NCBI RefSeq assembly: GCF_050003625.1
Contig: NC_134398.1
Location: forward strand, 66,100,891-66,164,890
Direction of reading: 5' to 3'
DNA from: Haematobia irritans
Taxonomy: Eukaryota > Arthropoda > Insecta > Diptera > Muscidae
Length of the DNA: 64,000 bases
Translations under genes and position numbers: made by a program
Notes under the pieces: model-generated
Seen by the model: the letters and a program-made list of their open reading frames with translations, nothing else
The model's database searches: none
What the model was told of the DNA's origin: nothing
Shown: positions 12,710 to 25,135 of the stretch, piece by piece
Layout: every line of letters starts with the position of its first letter
Numbering within the stretch: the first letter of the stretch is position 1

Positions 12710-14195
12710 CAAGTACTCGTATATACAGCAGTAAGTTCGGTCGAGCCGAATCTTAAATACCCACCCCCCATGAATCAAATATTAGGGGTTCCTTTAAAAT
12801 TTCAGGGGGGGGGGGGTTTCCCGAAGATAAATTTAAAGATTTTTCCTATGAAGACTATATCAGATTCTGGATTTATAAGAACCACTTTTGTTTGAGTTTT
12901 AGAGGAATCCTTAACATCTCTTGTAAGTGTGCAAGAAAATTATAAAATAACGTATTGATTTGAAATCCTAAATCTGTAGATTTTCACTAGAGAAGTAAAA
13001 TCTGGAAACTTTGCATTGAGTTTCAAGTAATTTTCATGATCGGTGCGCCTTCTATACCCTCAAGAAGTGAAATCGGTCTATATGGTAGCATTACCAAATG
13101 GACCGATAAAAACTTAATCCGATACACGTTTTTGTGAGCCTAAAATACCAGAATATTTACAATTTCAGGAAAATCGGATAAAAACTACGGTTTCTAGAAA
13201 CCCAAGACGTTAAATCGGGAAATCGTTCTTATGGGGGCTATACTAAAATATGAACTGATATTCACCGTTTTCCGGACACCTCTTTATGGCCCGATATTAC
13301 CTCTAGATTTCCAATTTCAAATTGGATAAAAACTTCGGATTCTAGAAACCCAAGAACTAAAATCGGGATATCGGTCTATATGGAGGCTATACCAAAACAT
13401 TAACCGATACTCACCATTTTCGGCACACCTCTTAAGGTCCTACAATACCTCTAGATTTCCAATTTCGGGCAAATTGTATAAAAACTACGATTTCTATAAG
13501 CCCAAGAAGTAAAATCGGGAGATCGGTTTATATAGGGGCTATATCAAAACATGGTCCGATAATCACCATTTTCGGCACATCTCTTTATTTTCCTAGAATA
13601 CCTATAGATTTCCAATTTCAGACAAATTGGGTAAAAATACGGATTCTAGAAGCCCAAGACCCCATATTGGGAAGTCGTTTATATGGCGACCATACCACAA
13701 CATGGACCGATGCTCACCATTTTTGGCGCACCCATTTATGGTCAAAAAATACCTCTAGATTTCCAATTTCAGGCAAATTGGATAAAAACTACCGTTTCTA
13801 TAAGCCTAAGAAGTAAAATCGGGAGATCGGTCTATATGGGTGCTATACCAAAACATGGACCGATACTCACCACTTTTGGCACAAATCTTTATGGTCCTAA
13901 AATACCTCTAGATATCCAATTTCAAGCAAATTGGATAAAAACTAGGATTTCTATAAGCCCAAGACCCCCAAATCGGGAGGTCGGTTTATATGGGGACTAT
14001 ATCAAAACCTGGACCGATATAGCCCATCTTCGAACTTGACCTGCCTGCAGAGAAAAGACGCGTTAGTGCAAAATTTCAGCACGATTGCTTCATTATTGAA
14101 GACTGCAACGTGATTACAACATACAGACAGACGGGCATGGTTATATCGTCTTAGAATTTTTCCCTGATCAAGAATATATATACTTTATATAGTGA
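12710..14195 (-). mobile_element. HINE, subfamily D (copy D2)
   Basis: Left end caagtactcgtatata, then gtaagttcggtcgagccgaa and acccaccccccatgaatc, which mirrors the right end of D1. Six or more tandem units follow, then acagacagacgggcatgg and a cgtcttagaatttttccctg block (14120-14195). The terminal hairpin is absent, so the 5' end is truncated. Open frames such as 13683-14039 come from the periodic array. Confidence 0.82.
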
Positions 14196-14213
14196 CGTAT
14201 AGTAAAATACGTC
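14192..14213. repeat. Short perfect hairpin
   Basis: TGACGTAT and ATACGTCA form an 8-bp stem around a 6-base loop, just at the truncated end of D2. Confidence 0.6.
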
Positions 14214-15579
14214 ATAAATGTATGACAAATACCTTACAGTTTACGACAGAACATATCTGGTAATATATATTCTCGAACACATTTTGTTTCTTTTACTTTA
14301 ATCAAACATACTACCATACCAGCTTTAAAACACAATTTTTTTGTACCCACATACATTTTGTTAGAAATTTTTATGCCAAGCATTTTATTTTTGTATCCAA
14401 ACATAGGAAAACACACACGTTTTCTTCTCTGTGAGAGTGTACAAATTACTGTGGGAGAATTTTTTTGTCCTCAGTAAAAAGAAAAATTTCCTCCTATTTT
14501 TCATCTAAATATGTATCGAAATCTGAGAAAATACAAGCCAAGAGAACAAGTTTGTAATGAAAAAACAAAAAAAAAATACAGTAAAAAATAAGAAAAAAAT
14601 ATATCCAATACACTTTTAAAGCGGTAACAGCAGTAGCAGTTAAAATAACAAAAACTCACATAAATTTTATTTATAAAGGACATTTCCTTTCTTTGGTAAA
14701 TTATGTGCACATAAATGTAAATTAATGGTCAGTAAAGCCGATAATAATGGTGGTGAGTTTTAAGGCCACAGCCTCAATCGCAATTCCTTGTACCCATTTT
14801 TATACAGCCTAGAGGACCGGTCTTGCGTTTTGTCCTTTTGCCAGAAAATATGTAAATTTGGTTTCCTAAGGCGACATATGTGAACAGTTTCAATGTTGAT
14901 TTTCTTTTTGTTGAGAAACTATTACAAAACAAACACATTTTTTGTAATTTATGCCTGGGTGTTCATTTGTGTCATTTTTAGCTCAATTTTCGAGATTCTA
15001 TTTAGAGCGCTTGTTTCAATTTTGTTACGGTTTCACTAATTTAGTGTGAAATGTTTAAGCACTAAATTTGGGTATTATGGCATTTTGGGTATCACCTCCG
15101 TATGCTTGGCTTTCCATGAGCTAATTCATTTCATGCCATATACATTTTAATGGCCTTTAAACGAAATTAATTATCAACACCGTGTTAAATGTGCAAGAAA
15201 TATTTGGTGCTCGTTGTCTTTTGTTTTCTAGTCTCAGTATAATTTTATTTATGAGATCATAATTTAGAATTATGAAATTTGTATATGCATTTCCGGTTAA
15301 TTTGAAAAGAACACGATGAAGAAAGCGCACGATGACAAAGGCATCAGAATACCATGGATTTTCAAAATATTCAAATTAGAAATATCATAGCCATTAAATT
15401 GCATTTGGTCACGAATAGTTTAAGGAGTATTAATTTTAATTTGAGATGAAAATAGTAGCACATAATCGGTTAACAAGAAACATTTTTTTTTTATCATAAC
15501 TCATAGTGGTTTACATGTGCCGGAAGATCCTGGAACGCTATATCGGTCTTATAAATTGCTTCAACCTTTTAGTTTATTT
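14214..15579. other. AT-rich stretch, no gene seen
   Basis: No convincing coding region or recognised repeat. Open frames are short and lack similarity to families I know. Confidence 0.5.
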
Positions 15580-16064
15580 AGATATTAATTCAAATGTCTT
15601 CAATCACAAAAATTATAGTATCAATCACAGTTTTAATTGGGCATAAAAAATACTTGATACAAAAATTAATTGATTTCGTTAGAAAATTTCAATTAATTTT
15701 TTAATTGATTCAATTAAAAATTTAATTGATGTTGACTTGCATAATTAATTTTTTAATTAAAAATGTAAATATTTTCAAATAATTTCTTAACTGACTTTGT
15801 GTTTGATTTGATTAGAAAATTATTGTTTGTTATACATTTTTAATTAAAAATTTAAAAAATTTTCATCACTAACTTAGTCTTGATTAACAATTTTATTGTA
15901 TCAATTAACTTGCTGATTTAGTCTGCGAAGTTTGAATAAAAAGGTAACTGTATCAATTAATTAATTAACTTAATTGACTTAATTAATCTATCTTGATTAA
16001 TTGTGTCAATGAAAATTCAATCAACTTTTTAATTGGAAATATGGTGGTGATATTTTTTTCTGTG
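15580..16064. mobile_element. MITE family J (copy 2), left end truncated
   Basis: Shares the ttcaatcacaaaaattatagtatcaatcac block and the aattaattttttaattga repeats with copy 1. The right end is ggtgatatttttttctgtg. It lies about 30 bp before HINE B1. Confidence 0.75.
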
Positions 16065-16095
16065 TGGTTTGCTTTGGAAAATAACATAAATCTTT

Positions 16096-18241
16096 TTATA
16101 CCCTGCATCATAGGATGGGGGTATATTAACTTTGTCATTCCGTTTGTAACACATCGAAATATTGCACTAAGACCCCATAAAGTATATAAATATATTCTGG
16201 GTTGTGGTGAAATTCTGAGTCGATCTAAGCATGTCCGTCCGTCCGTCCGTCCGTCTGTTGAAATCACGCTAACTTCCGAACGAAACAAGCTATCGACTTG
16301 AAACTTGGCACAAGTAGTTGTTATCGATGTAGGTCGGATGGTATTGAAAATGGGCCACATCGGTCCACTTTTACGTATAGCCCCCATATAAAGGGACCCT
16401 CAGATTTGGCTTATGGAGCCTCTAACAGAAGCATATTTCATCCGATCCGGCTGAAATTTGGTATATGGTGTTGGTATATGGTCTCTAACAACCATTCAGA
16501 AATTGGTCCATATCGGTCCATAATTATATATAGCCCCCATATAAACCGATCCCCAGATTTGGCTTGCGGAGCCGATCCGGCTGAAATTTGTTACATGGTG
16601 TTGGTATATGGTCCCTAACAATCGTGCAAAAATTGGTTCACATCGGTCCATAATTATATATGGCGCCCATATAAACCGATCCCCAGATTTGGTTTGCGGA
16701 GCCTAAAAGAGAAGCAAATTTCATCCGATCCGGCTGAAATTTGGTACATGTAGGTGGTATATGGTCTCTAATAACCGTGCAAAAATTGGTCCATATCGGT
16801 CCTTAATTATATATAGCCCCCATATAAACCGATCCCCAGATTTGGCTTGTGTAGCCTCTAAAAGAAGCAAATTTCATCCGATCCGGCTGAAATTTGGTAC
16901 ATGAGGTTGGTATATGGTCTCTAACAACCATGCAAAAATTGGTCCACATCGGTCCATAATTATATATAGACCCCATATAAACCGATCTCCAGATTTGGCT
17001 TGCGAAGCCTCAAAGAGAAGCAAATTGCATCCGATCCGGCTGAAATTTGGTACATGGTATTGGTATATGGTCTCTAACAATCATGCAAAAATTGGTCGAC
17101 ATCGGTCCATAATTGTATATAGCGCCCATATAAACCGATCCCCAGATTTGGGTTGCGGAGCCTCATGAGAAGCAAATTTCATCCGATGCGCCTGAAATTT
17201 GGTACATGATATTGGTATATGGTCTCTAACAACCATGCAAAAATTGGTCCACATCGGTTCATAATTATATATAGCCCCCATATAAACCGATCCCCAGATT
17301 TGGCTTGCGAAGTCTCCAAGAGAAGCAAATTTCATCCAATCCGGTTGTAATTTGGAACATGGTGTTAGTATATGATCTTTAACAACCGTGGCAGAATTGG
17401 TCCATATCGGTCCATAATTATATATAGCCCCCATATAAAACGTTCTCCAGATTTGACATCCGGAGCCTCTTGGAGGAGCAAAATTCATCCGATCCGGTTC
17501 AAATTAGGAACGTGGTGTTAGTATATGGTCGCTAACAACCATACCAAAATTGGTCCAATCACACAAAAATTGGTCCATATCGGTTCATAATCATGGTTGC
17601 CACTAGAGCCAAAAATAATCTACCAAAATTTTATTTCTAGAGAAAATTTTGTCAAAATTTTATTTCTAGAGAAAGTTTTGTTAAAATTTTATTCGGTTCA
17701 TAATAAAATTTTCATCATTGTCAAAATTTTTTTTCTATAGAAAACTCTGTCAAAATTTTATTTCTATAGAAGATTTTGTTCAAATTTTATTCGGTTCATA
17801 ATCATGGTTGCCACTCGAGCCAAAAATAATCTACCAAGATTTTATTTCTATAGAAAATTTTGTCAAAAGTTTATTTCTATAGAAAATTTTGTTAAAATTT
17901 TATTTCTGTAGAAAATTTTGTCAAAATTTTTATTTCTATAGAAAATTTTGTGAAAATTTTATTTCTGTAGAAAATTTTGTCAAAATTTTATGTCTACTTT
18001 GTCAAACTGAATTATATACGTATTGGATCGATCTTTTTGATTTAATATATACCACGTATGGACTTACATCAATTTAGAAGATGGTGTTAGGAGGTTTTAA
18101 GATACCTTGCCATCGGCAAGCGTTACCGCAACTTAAGTAATTCGATTCTGGATGGAAGTGTTTAGAGGAAGTTTCTACGCAATCCATGATGGAGGGTACA
18201 TAAGCTTCAGCCTGGCCGAACTTACGGCCGTATATACTTGT
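16096..18241 (+). mobile_element. HINE, subfamily B (copy B1), complete
   Basis: The 5' end is tataccctgcatcataggatggggg. A gtcgatctaagcatgtccgtc block with (GTCC)n (16231-16256) follows, then a conserved single-copy region (cgctaacttccgaacgaaac), several ~152-bp units (cccatataaaccgatcccca) and a 29-bp minisatellite. The 3' end is ttcggcc-like palindrome gcctggccgaacttacggcc, then tatatacttgtt. The order and several blocks match Drosophila DINE-1, so this copy gives the reading direction for the others. Confidence 0.88.
17620..17995. repeat. 29-bp minisatellite inside HINE B1
   Basis: Repeats of a 29-bp unit built on tttatttctatagaaaattt with tgtcaaaa, broken twice by a tcggttcataatcatggttgcc spacer. 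The unit is nearly self-complementary. The same minisatellite recurs at 52378-52835 and 54545-54905 in other subfamily B copies. Confidence 0.9.
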
Positions 18242-18352
18242 TAAATTTGGTTTAAAAAAGAAATCCGCAGTTTAATGAAATATTCATTAATAATCAAAAT
18301 TAAATAAATAACTATATAATACTGTGATTTAGAGTCGTGGAAGCCTCAGTAA

Positions 18353-20116
18353 TTTTTTTATACCCACCACCATACACACAGAAAAGAGATTGGTTGGAAA
18401 TCGATTATAATAATGAACATTCTTGTTGTAGAACTAAATATCAATTGTATCTACAAATATTCTGTAGTTACTACATACATTCTATTCTTAAGACCGTTTG
18501 GGAGTTGTTTAAATAAAAAGTTATTTATGATAATTGATAAATGATTGGGTTAACCAATTGCTTCTCCTATGAAAAATTTTATTGGGAATCGGTTGACAGA
18601 ACCTACATAGAAACATTTGTGCAAATTTCATTCTGTACTCGTCCTAACCATACGGTTATATAAACCAAATGTTAGTTGAAATATTTACTGATTGTCATTT
18701 TAATTATTTCAAATTTATCAATAAAAACCAAAAACGTCATTATGTAAAATACAAACCAAAAATAAATAATATTTTATTTATGTTTGCGGTGAGTGAAATG
18801 CTTATATATATCTTACTTTTGAACGAGTCAAGCTATCTAAGGAAAATTTTCATCAGCGAACTATTGGTATTTTAATTGATACTTATTCATTTCCTTTATA
18901 GGTTTTATATTTTACTTACTAGGAAGATGTTCTTTGCATGTCAAAACGTTGAAGATACGCCAATTTTACACGCAACGAGATGGCTTTGTGAATTAATCAT
19001 TCGTAAAAGTTACAAAGACAACTGCCAAAAGGAGGTTGGCAATAAAGTCGATTATCACAACCAATCTGTATTCTCTGTGTAGGATGGGGGTATATTAACT
19101 TTGTCATTCCGTTTGTAACACATCGAAAAATTGCTCTAAGACCACATAAAGTGTATATATTCTGGTTCGTGGTGAAATTCTGAGTCGATCTGAGCATATC
19201 CGTCCGTCCGTCTGTTGAAATCACGCTAACTTCCGAACGGAACAAGCTATCGACTTGAAACATGACACAAGTAGTTGTTATTGATGTACGTCGGATGGTA
19301 TTGCAAATGGGTCATATCGGTCCACTTTTACGTATAGCCCCCATATAAACCGATCCCCAGATTTTACCTCTGGAGCCCCTTGGAGGAGCAAAATTCATCC
19401 GATTCGGTTGAAATTTGGTACGTTATGTTAGTATATGATATCTAACAACCCCATAGCCCCCATATAAACCGATCCCCAGATTTGACCTCCGGTGCCTTTT
19501 GGAGAAGCAAAATTCATCCGATCTGGTTGATATTTGGTACGTGGTGGTAGTATATGATATTTAACAACCATGCCAAAAGTGGTCCATATTAGTCCATAAT
19601 CATATATAGCCCCCATATAAACCGATCCCCAGATTTGGTTTTGGAGCCTCTTGGAGGAGCAAATTTCATCCGAGTCAGTTGAAATTTGGTACATTTTGCT
19701 AGTATATGGCCGCTAACAACCATGTCTAACTAGGTCCATATCGATCTATAGTTATATATAGCCCTCAGATAAATCGATCCCCAATCACACAAAAAGTGGT
19801 CCATATCAAGTTCATAATTGTATATAGCCCCCATATAAGCGACCCCCATATTTCAATTCTGGCTCCCTGCGTACCGTACAAAAGTACATATCGATTCGTA
19901 ATTATTTGTAGTCTTATCTACACATACCTTCTTTGTCTAATATATACCACGTATGAACTAACTCACAATTTAGAAAACGATGTTAAGAAGTTTTTAGATA
20001 CCACAACCCAAGTAATTCGATTGTGGATGACAGTCTTTCGTAGAAGTTTCTACGCAATCCATGGTGGAGGGTACATAAGATTCGGCCTGGCCGAACTTAC
20101 GGCCATATATACTTGT
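18353..20116 (+). mobile_element. HINE subfamily B (copy B2), 5' end split by a MITE
   Basis: The 5' end tttttttatacccaccaccata (18353-18374) is separated from its continuation aggatgggggtatattaac (19081) by a 705-bp MITE with TA on both sides. Then come the GTCC block (19197-19212), a few units and the 3' end ggcctggccgaacttacggc, tatatacttgtt. The minisatellite is absent. Confidence 0.85.
18375..19079. mobile_element. MITE M (705 bp) inside HINE B2
   Basis: Flanked by TA (18373-18374; 19080-19081). The left end CACACAGAAAAGAGATTGG and right end (read inward) CACAGAGAATACAGATTGG are imperfect inverted repeats of about 20 bp. The interior is AT-rich with no recognisable protein. Excising it restores the HINE consensus exactly. 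Confidence 0.82.
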
Positions 20117-20155
20117 TTTACTTTAAAGAGTCTGCAACTAATGAAATCATCATCC

Positions 20156-20368
20156 ACGAATAATCGTGTATAATTGGATCTGTGATAAGTTAATTGGTTC
20201 AAAAAGTATCGATGTACGTTAGAGTATCATCTATATGACCATGAAGAGAAACCGGATGTTTTTTTAATGGTTTGTACTCTTCTGGTGGAAAAGGGTTAAT
20301 GTAAAACACGATCGATATTTTTTGAACGTCTTAACTTATTACAGATCCAATTATACACGATTGTTCGT
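20156..20368. repeat. 37-bp near-perfect inverted repeat with 139-bp spacer
   Basis: 20156-20192 (starting acgaataatcgtgtataatt) and 20332-20368 are reverse complements at 35 of 37 positions. It could be the ends of a small foldback element, but no target duplication is obvious. Confidence 0.85.
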
Positions 20369-20639
20369 CATCTTATTACTTTTCATTTAAGTATCAACAA
20401 CGATATAATCGGACATTTGTAACTCGAGATATAATTTGTTTAGTGAAAAAAGAGCGAAAAATTAAAAATAACTGGACATCTCAAAAACTGTTACATAAAA
20501 AAAAAAATTTAATTTTTTTTTTCGAATTCAGCAGATCAAAATACATAAAAACAGTCACGTCTCATCAAATGTACATAAAACAAAAAAATTTTTTGTAAAC
20601 TAGTGTAATTTTCCAAACAGTGAGGCCATATATTAGAAC

Positions 20640-21250
20640 CACGCACCATCGGATCGGATGAAATTTGCATCTCCAAGAAATTCAAATCTGGGGATCGGTT
20701 TATAAGGGGGCTATATATTCTTATGAGCCGATATGGACCAAGTTTTGCAGGAATGGTGAAGGCCATATAGTAACACCACGTACCAAATTTGAACCGGTTC
20801 GGATGAAATTTGCCGCTCCAAGAGGCTCCGCAAGCAAAATCGGTTTATATGGGGGCTATATATACATATAATAATGAATGGACCATTTTTTAGGAATGTT
20901 AAAGACACCATGTATGTTACCAAATTCAAACCGGATCGTATGAAATTAGCTTCTCTAAGAGGCTCCGCAAGCCAAATCTGGGGGTCGGTTTATATGGGAG
21001 CTATACGTAAAAGTGGTCCTATATGGCGCATTTACAATACCAGCCGACCTACATCAATAACAATTACTTGTGCTAAGTTTCAAGTTGATAGCTTGTTTCG
21101 TTTGGAAGTTAGCGTGATTTCAACAGACGGACGGACGGACATCGCTAGATCGACTCAAAATTTCACCACGACCCAGAATAATTATATACGTTAGACAAAT
21201 ATTTCGATGTGTTACAAACGGAATGATAGAGTTAATATGGTGGAGGGTAC
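20640..21250 (-). mobile_element. HINE subfamily B fragment (copy B3)
   Basis: Reverse-oriented units (ggggatcggtttataagggg), then gctaacttcc-type single-copy sequence, gacggacggacatcgctag and the 5' hairpin region ending tggtggagggta. The 3' part is missing. Confidence 0.82.
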
Positions 21251-22368
21251 AAAAATTTAAACGTAAAAAGCTTCAACAAGAGGCTAATACTTATTTTGAG
21301 GAGTTTGGGTCTTTGGTTTAAAATGTTTTTATTTTTTTTTTTAAGAAACACTGTGTGGATTTCTATATTGACATTTAAGGTCAAAATTTCGGAATTCAAT
21401 TAAACTTTTGTTTTCAGATGTATATTCGAGTTCCATTTATCTCCTGTACCCGATATGTATTTGGTTCAGTTTGTAATATAGGCCCGTATATATTCCCCCA
21501 ATTATGAAGTTATAGGATCACAGAAGATAGTTTCCATAAAATTTAGCTCAGAGGGTACAAGTACTTGCTATATGTGCTGAATTTTAATAAAATTGGTTCA
21601 GATGTACACCAAAAAAAGCCGCTTCTGTAACATATTTACAGATTCGTACCCTTAATTTAAGGAAAACCATTTTAATTTAAAATGTTAAAGAAATTTGTCC
21701 TTAATATTTTGTAAATTTAATTTTTCAATTTATAAATTCATTTCTGTTTGCCACTTGTTCAGGCAATATTTACAAATTTACAAGATTTTATATAAAATTA
21801 GATTTCTATTAATATACAGTAGTTTTCGCTTACAGTCCATCGCACATATAGGATATTTTCACATATCGTCAAAAAATCATTCTTCTAATATCATTATGAC
21901 ATATAGTTTGCTGAGTAATCCATTTCAATTATAGACCAATTTTGGATATATTCCATTTTTTATTGTGCTGATAAAAAGAAATCGATATAAACTATTTAAG
22001 ATATAGTCCACAATAAAAAAATGTTGGCAACATAATGTAAAAAGCGTCAGATCTGGCTTACAACCAGATAATTGAATTAATTTTACTTCCTTAATAAAAC
22101 AATAAATCGTCTTTTTTACGTTTCATTTTATCATATTCCTGGAAATGTGTGAGAACAGTTATATACCAATTCACCAATTTCACATATAGTCCAAAAAAGT
22201 TGTGCAACTATTCTTAAAGGAAAATTTAGGGAAAACCTTTATTTGAGTTTAAAGTAAATTAGGTGTCCTAAAATATAGGTTGCATAGTCTTTCTTATTGG
22301 ATTAACATTGTAGCGCCCCAATCAATATCATCGTATTAATCATTCGTATCCTAAATTTATTGAAAACT
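21251..22368. other. AT-rich stretch, no gene seen
   Basis: Contains gtacaccaaaaaaagccgc at 21604, similar to CAC...AAAAA MITE ends, and two copies of cacatatagtccaaaaaa-like sequence. No element could be closed and no coding region recognised. Confidence 0.4.
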
Positions 22369-22686
22369 ACTAAATAAGGCCGAAAGTTCCATCAGGCCGA
22401 ATCTTATACACACTCCACATTGAATTGAATAGTTGATATTGTCATTCACAATCGAATTACTTCAGTTGTGATAACAGTGTTGATAACAAGGTCTTTACTT
22501 TTTTCGTGTTGTCTTCTAATTGTGGACATTAGCGTGCTTCCAGAGGACGGACGGACAGAGTGGCATCTCATGATAGACTCAAACTTCTTCATGACCAAGA
22601 ATATACCTTTTGGGGTCGGAGACCAGTATTTCGATGCATTACAAACGGAGTGACAAAGGTAGTACAGTCCTATGGTAAAGGGTATA
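22369..22686 (-). mobile_element. Short HINE without central array
   Basis: Left end aggccgaaagttccatcagg, ccgaatcttatacacactcc; right end a gagtgacaaaggtagtacag / cctatggtaaagggtata hairpin. Between them are ggacggacggacagag and aagaatataccttttggggtc. All end features are present in about 320 bp, but no 152-bp units. Confidence 0.75.
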
Positions 22687-22751
22687 AATATGTCCGTCAT
22701 AAAACTGATGCTACATTTAAATTATTTTTATTACCAAAATATATTTAATAG

Positions 22752-23315
22752 CCCAGCAAAAAAAGCGTCGCCAATAAAGTAGTGAAAATGTTCTTTTTGG
22801 ATCCGGAAGTGGTGCAAAATTGGCGCAGAAGCGATGAATTTAACATGGGCTTGTCATAGTACGGATGTCCACCCTTTCAACAGCCGTTGCACTGAATTTG
22901 CATCACTCCTTAAGGTACGTTCCGAATTCAATGTTTTGGATGTGAATTATAAAATTTTGTGATATTTTGCCAAATAAACAAATTGTACAATTTTTTATGA
23001 TTTTTAATGCATTCTAAGGCTTGACTAAAACGTTTGACCTCAAATATTTTGAAAAATTTGCAATTTTCTACAACGGATTCAGAATTTTTTTTTTCGACAA
23101 AATTTAAATAATTTGTACCATTTTATTATATTTTTTAACCTATTTGAAACAAAGTTATTTAAAATTTCTTATTAAAAATATGGAAAACGCGAATTTTTAA
23201 AAATTGTATCAAACGAACTTCCTGTGTAGTTAAAATAAAGAACATCTTTGGAGGAAATTTTTTGGATGTGCTTTTAAAGTTGTGCCTTAAGCAGAACTTA
23301 AAATTTTTTTTGCTG
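22752..23315 (+). mobile_element. MITE family H (copy 2)
   Basis: CCCAGCAAAAAAAGCGTCGCC start, the same ccggaagtggtgcaaaat and caacagccgttgcactgaat blocks as copy 1, and an inverted end TTTTTTTGCTGG. Confidence 0.82.
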
Positions 23316-25037
23316 GAAGATGGTAGTTAAAAGTATATCAAGTCATTGCAATTTCCTTGTTTTAGCAAGGTATTATGCATAATTTCAAAATGTGGAATAG
23401 TATAGTATTTTGAAATTCAATTCAATTTTCGCATGATGTAGTTCATTTTTCCCATAAAGTATTTTATTTTTGTTCTATGTTCTTGTATGACTTCATCTCC
23501 TCAATACCTTATGATATTTCTTATTCTAGACTTTTATTGCTTAATTTAAATCAATGACAAGCCATTAAATGCATGAATTTGAATAGAAACTGTTTTGATA
23601 GCTTGTTGAAGGAGTTCCTTCTTCATATCTTCAATGATGACAACAAAAAGATATTCTTTACTGCCCAAAATAAACGTCCCCATAAACCATGATGCTTTAC
23701 CATCATCATCATCATCGAATATACTGCAAAGCCATCAATAGCTGTTTGGCCTGCTGACTGACAACTTTATTGCACTGAAGCAGAATATCAAAGAAATTTT
23801 ACGCTTACTTTTAATGAAATGTTGTTAACAATAATTTCATCTATCACATGTTATAGATGGATGGAGAACTAAACGGCTGTGTCAGGAAATTCGTAAAAAC
23901 AAGGAAAAACGTACATAAACATCATGGCATAAAATGCAGAGAAAACAGGAACCTGATGCTGAATATGACACAGTCCGGAATGATGAAGATGCATGTGATG
24001 AGGGCAAGTATATGCGTCATAATATGACACGCTTTTGAAGGCGGAACGATCATAGAAAAACACCGCCATCATAAAGACTTCATGGCTGTCCGCTGCCAGG
24101 TTTTCCTTCTTTCCTTTTCCTCATCACTGGCCTCTTCAGCACTTCTGGAATATGAGTAGACAATTATAATGATAACGAAGATGACGGCTTCGTGATGGTG
24201 GTTTCAAACAATGATGGAGGTATATACTTTGCAGCTTCTTCTGTCGCTGTGAACGATGATATTATATGACAGGTACACTTAAGGTTTCATTTGGGTATTT
24301 TTTCACCCGAAAAGTTTAGCATCCAATGAATGAAGGAGAAAAAACACAATACTAAAGAGAGACCGATGATGATAATGATGACAAGGGCTTGAAGTAAGTC
24401 GCATCATAGCTCCATTTCTTTGCCCCATGACATTTCTAAGTGTTTATGACATTGAGGCTCTATACAATGTCTTCCCTAATGACACATGAAAATACTTAAA
24501 GATGTCCAATGATTTCATTTTCAATTCGTTGGTTGTCATGCTTGGCCTATTCACTTAATATCTTTGTTCTGTACATCGCGGCCAGAATTTAACGTGCCTT
24601 GGCATTGACGGTGATGAGGGTTTTGTCTGAAGTGTATATCTTCTTTATGATGATTTTTTTACGTTTTAGTAATGCTTTTCCCATAGTAGCACAAATACTT
24701 GTGGTTTTATTACGAGGTCCTGACCTTTGGATCAAGTGAATATGTATATTTTGGCAGTTCTGTGGTTAAATTAAATACTGGATTTCCATTTTTCCAAGGG
24801 GATATATAAGTTGTCACATAGTTTGCTGTAACTCCTGGAGATATTGTTGAAGTATTTGATATCATTCTGCAGTAGTTTGATTTGCATTTATTGCCACCAC
24901 CATAGGATCTCAGGAAAATCAGCCCCAAAACTCAAATTAAACAGGGCTCCAAAAGTGGGGTGACACAATATAATGAAAATCAGTTCCTTGAAAATGAGCC
25001 CAACAAATTGACCAACAAATTAGAGCTCATTTTCTCT
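23316..25037. other. Low-repeat stretch, no gene recognised
   Basis: Contains a short CAT repeat (23702-23716) and gatgatgat runs. A minus-strand frame at 24710-24928 (72 codons) has no recognisable domain. This is one of the longer stretches with no visible transposon; it may be intron or intergenic DNA. Confidence 0.4.
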
Positions 25038-25135
25038 TTATACCCTGCGCCACACTGTGGAACAGGATATTATAAGTTAGTGCATATGTTTGCAACACCC
25101 AGAAGGAGACGAGATAGACACATGGTGTCTTTGGC

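Noticed and set aside
13683..14039. 118-codon open frame with repeated segments
   Set aside because: Lies in the tandem array of HINE D2.
17620..17995. Regularly spaced 29-bp repeats resembling a CRISPR array
   Set aside because: Repeats are directly adjacent with no unique spacers, degenerate, and inside a eukaryotic transposon.
24710..24928. 72-codon minus-strand frame
   Set aside because: No known domain, no supporting neighbours or splice signals; kept as unannotated.
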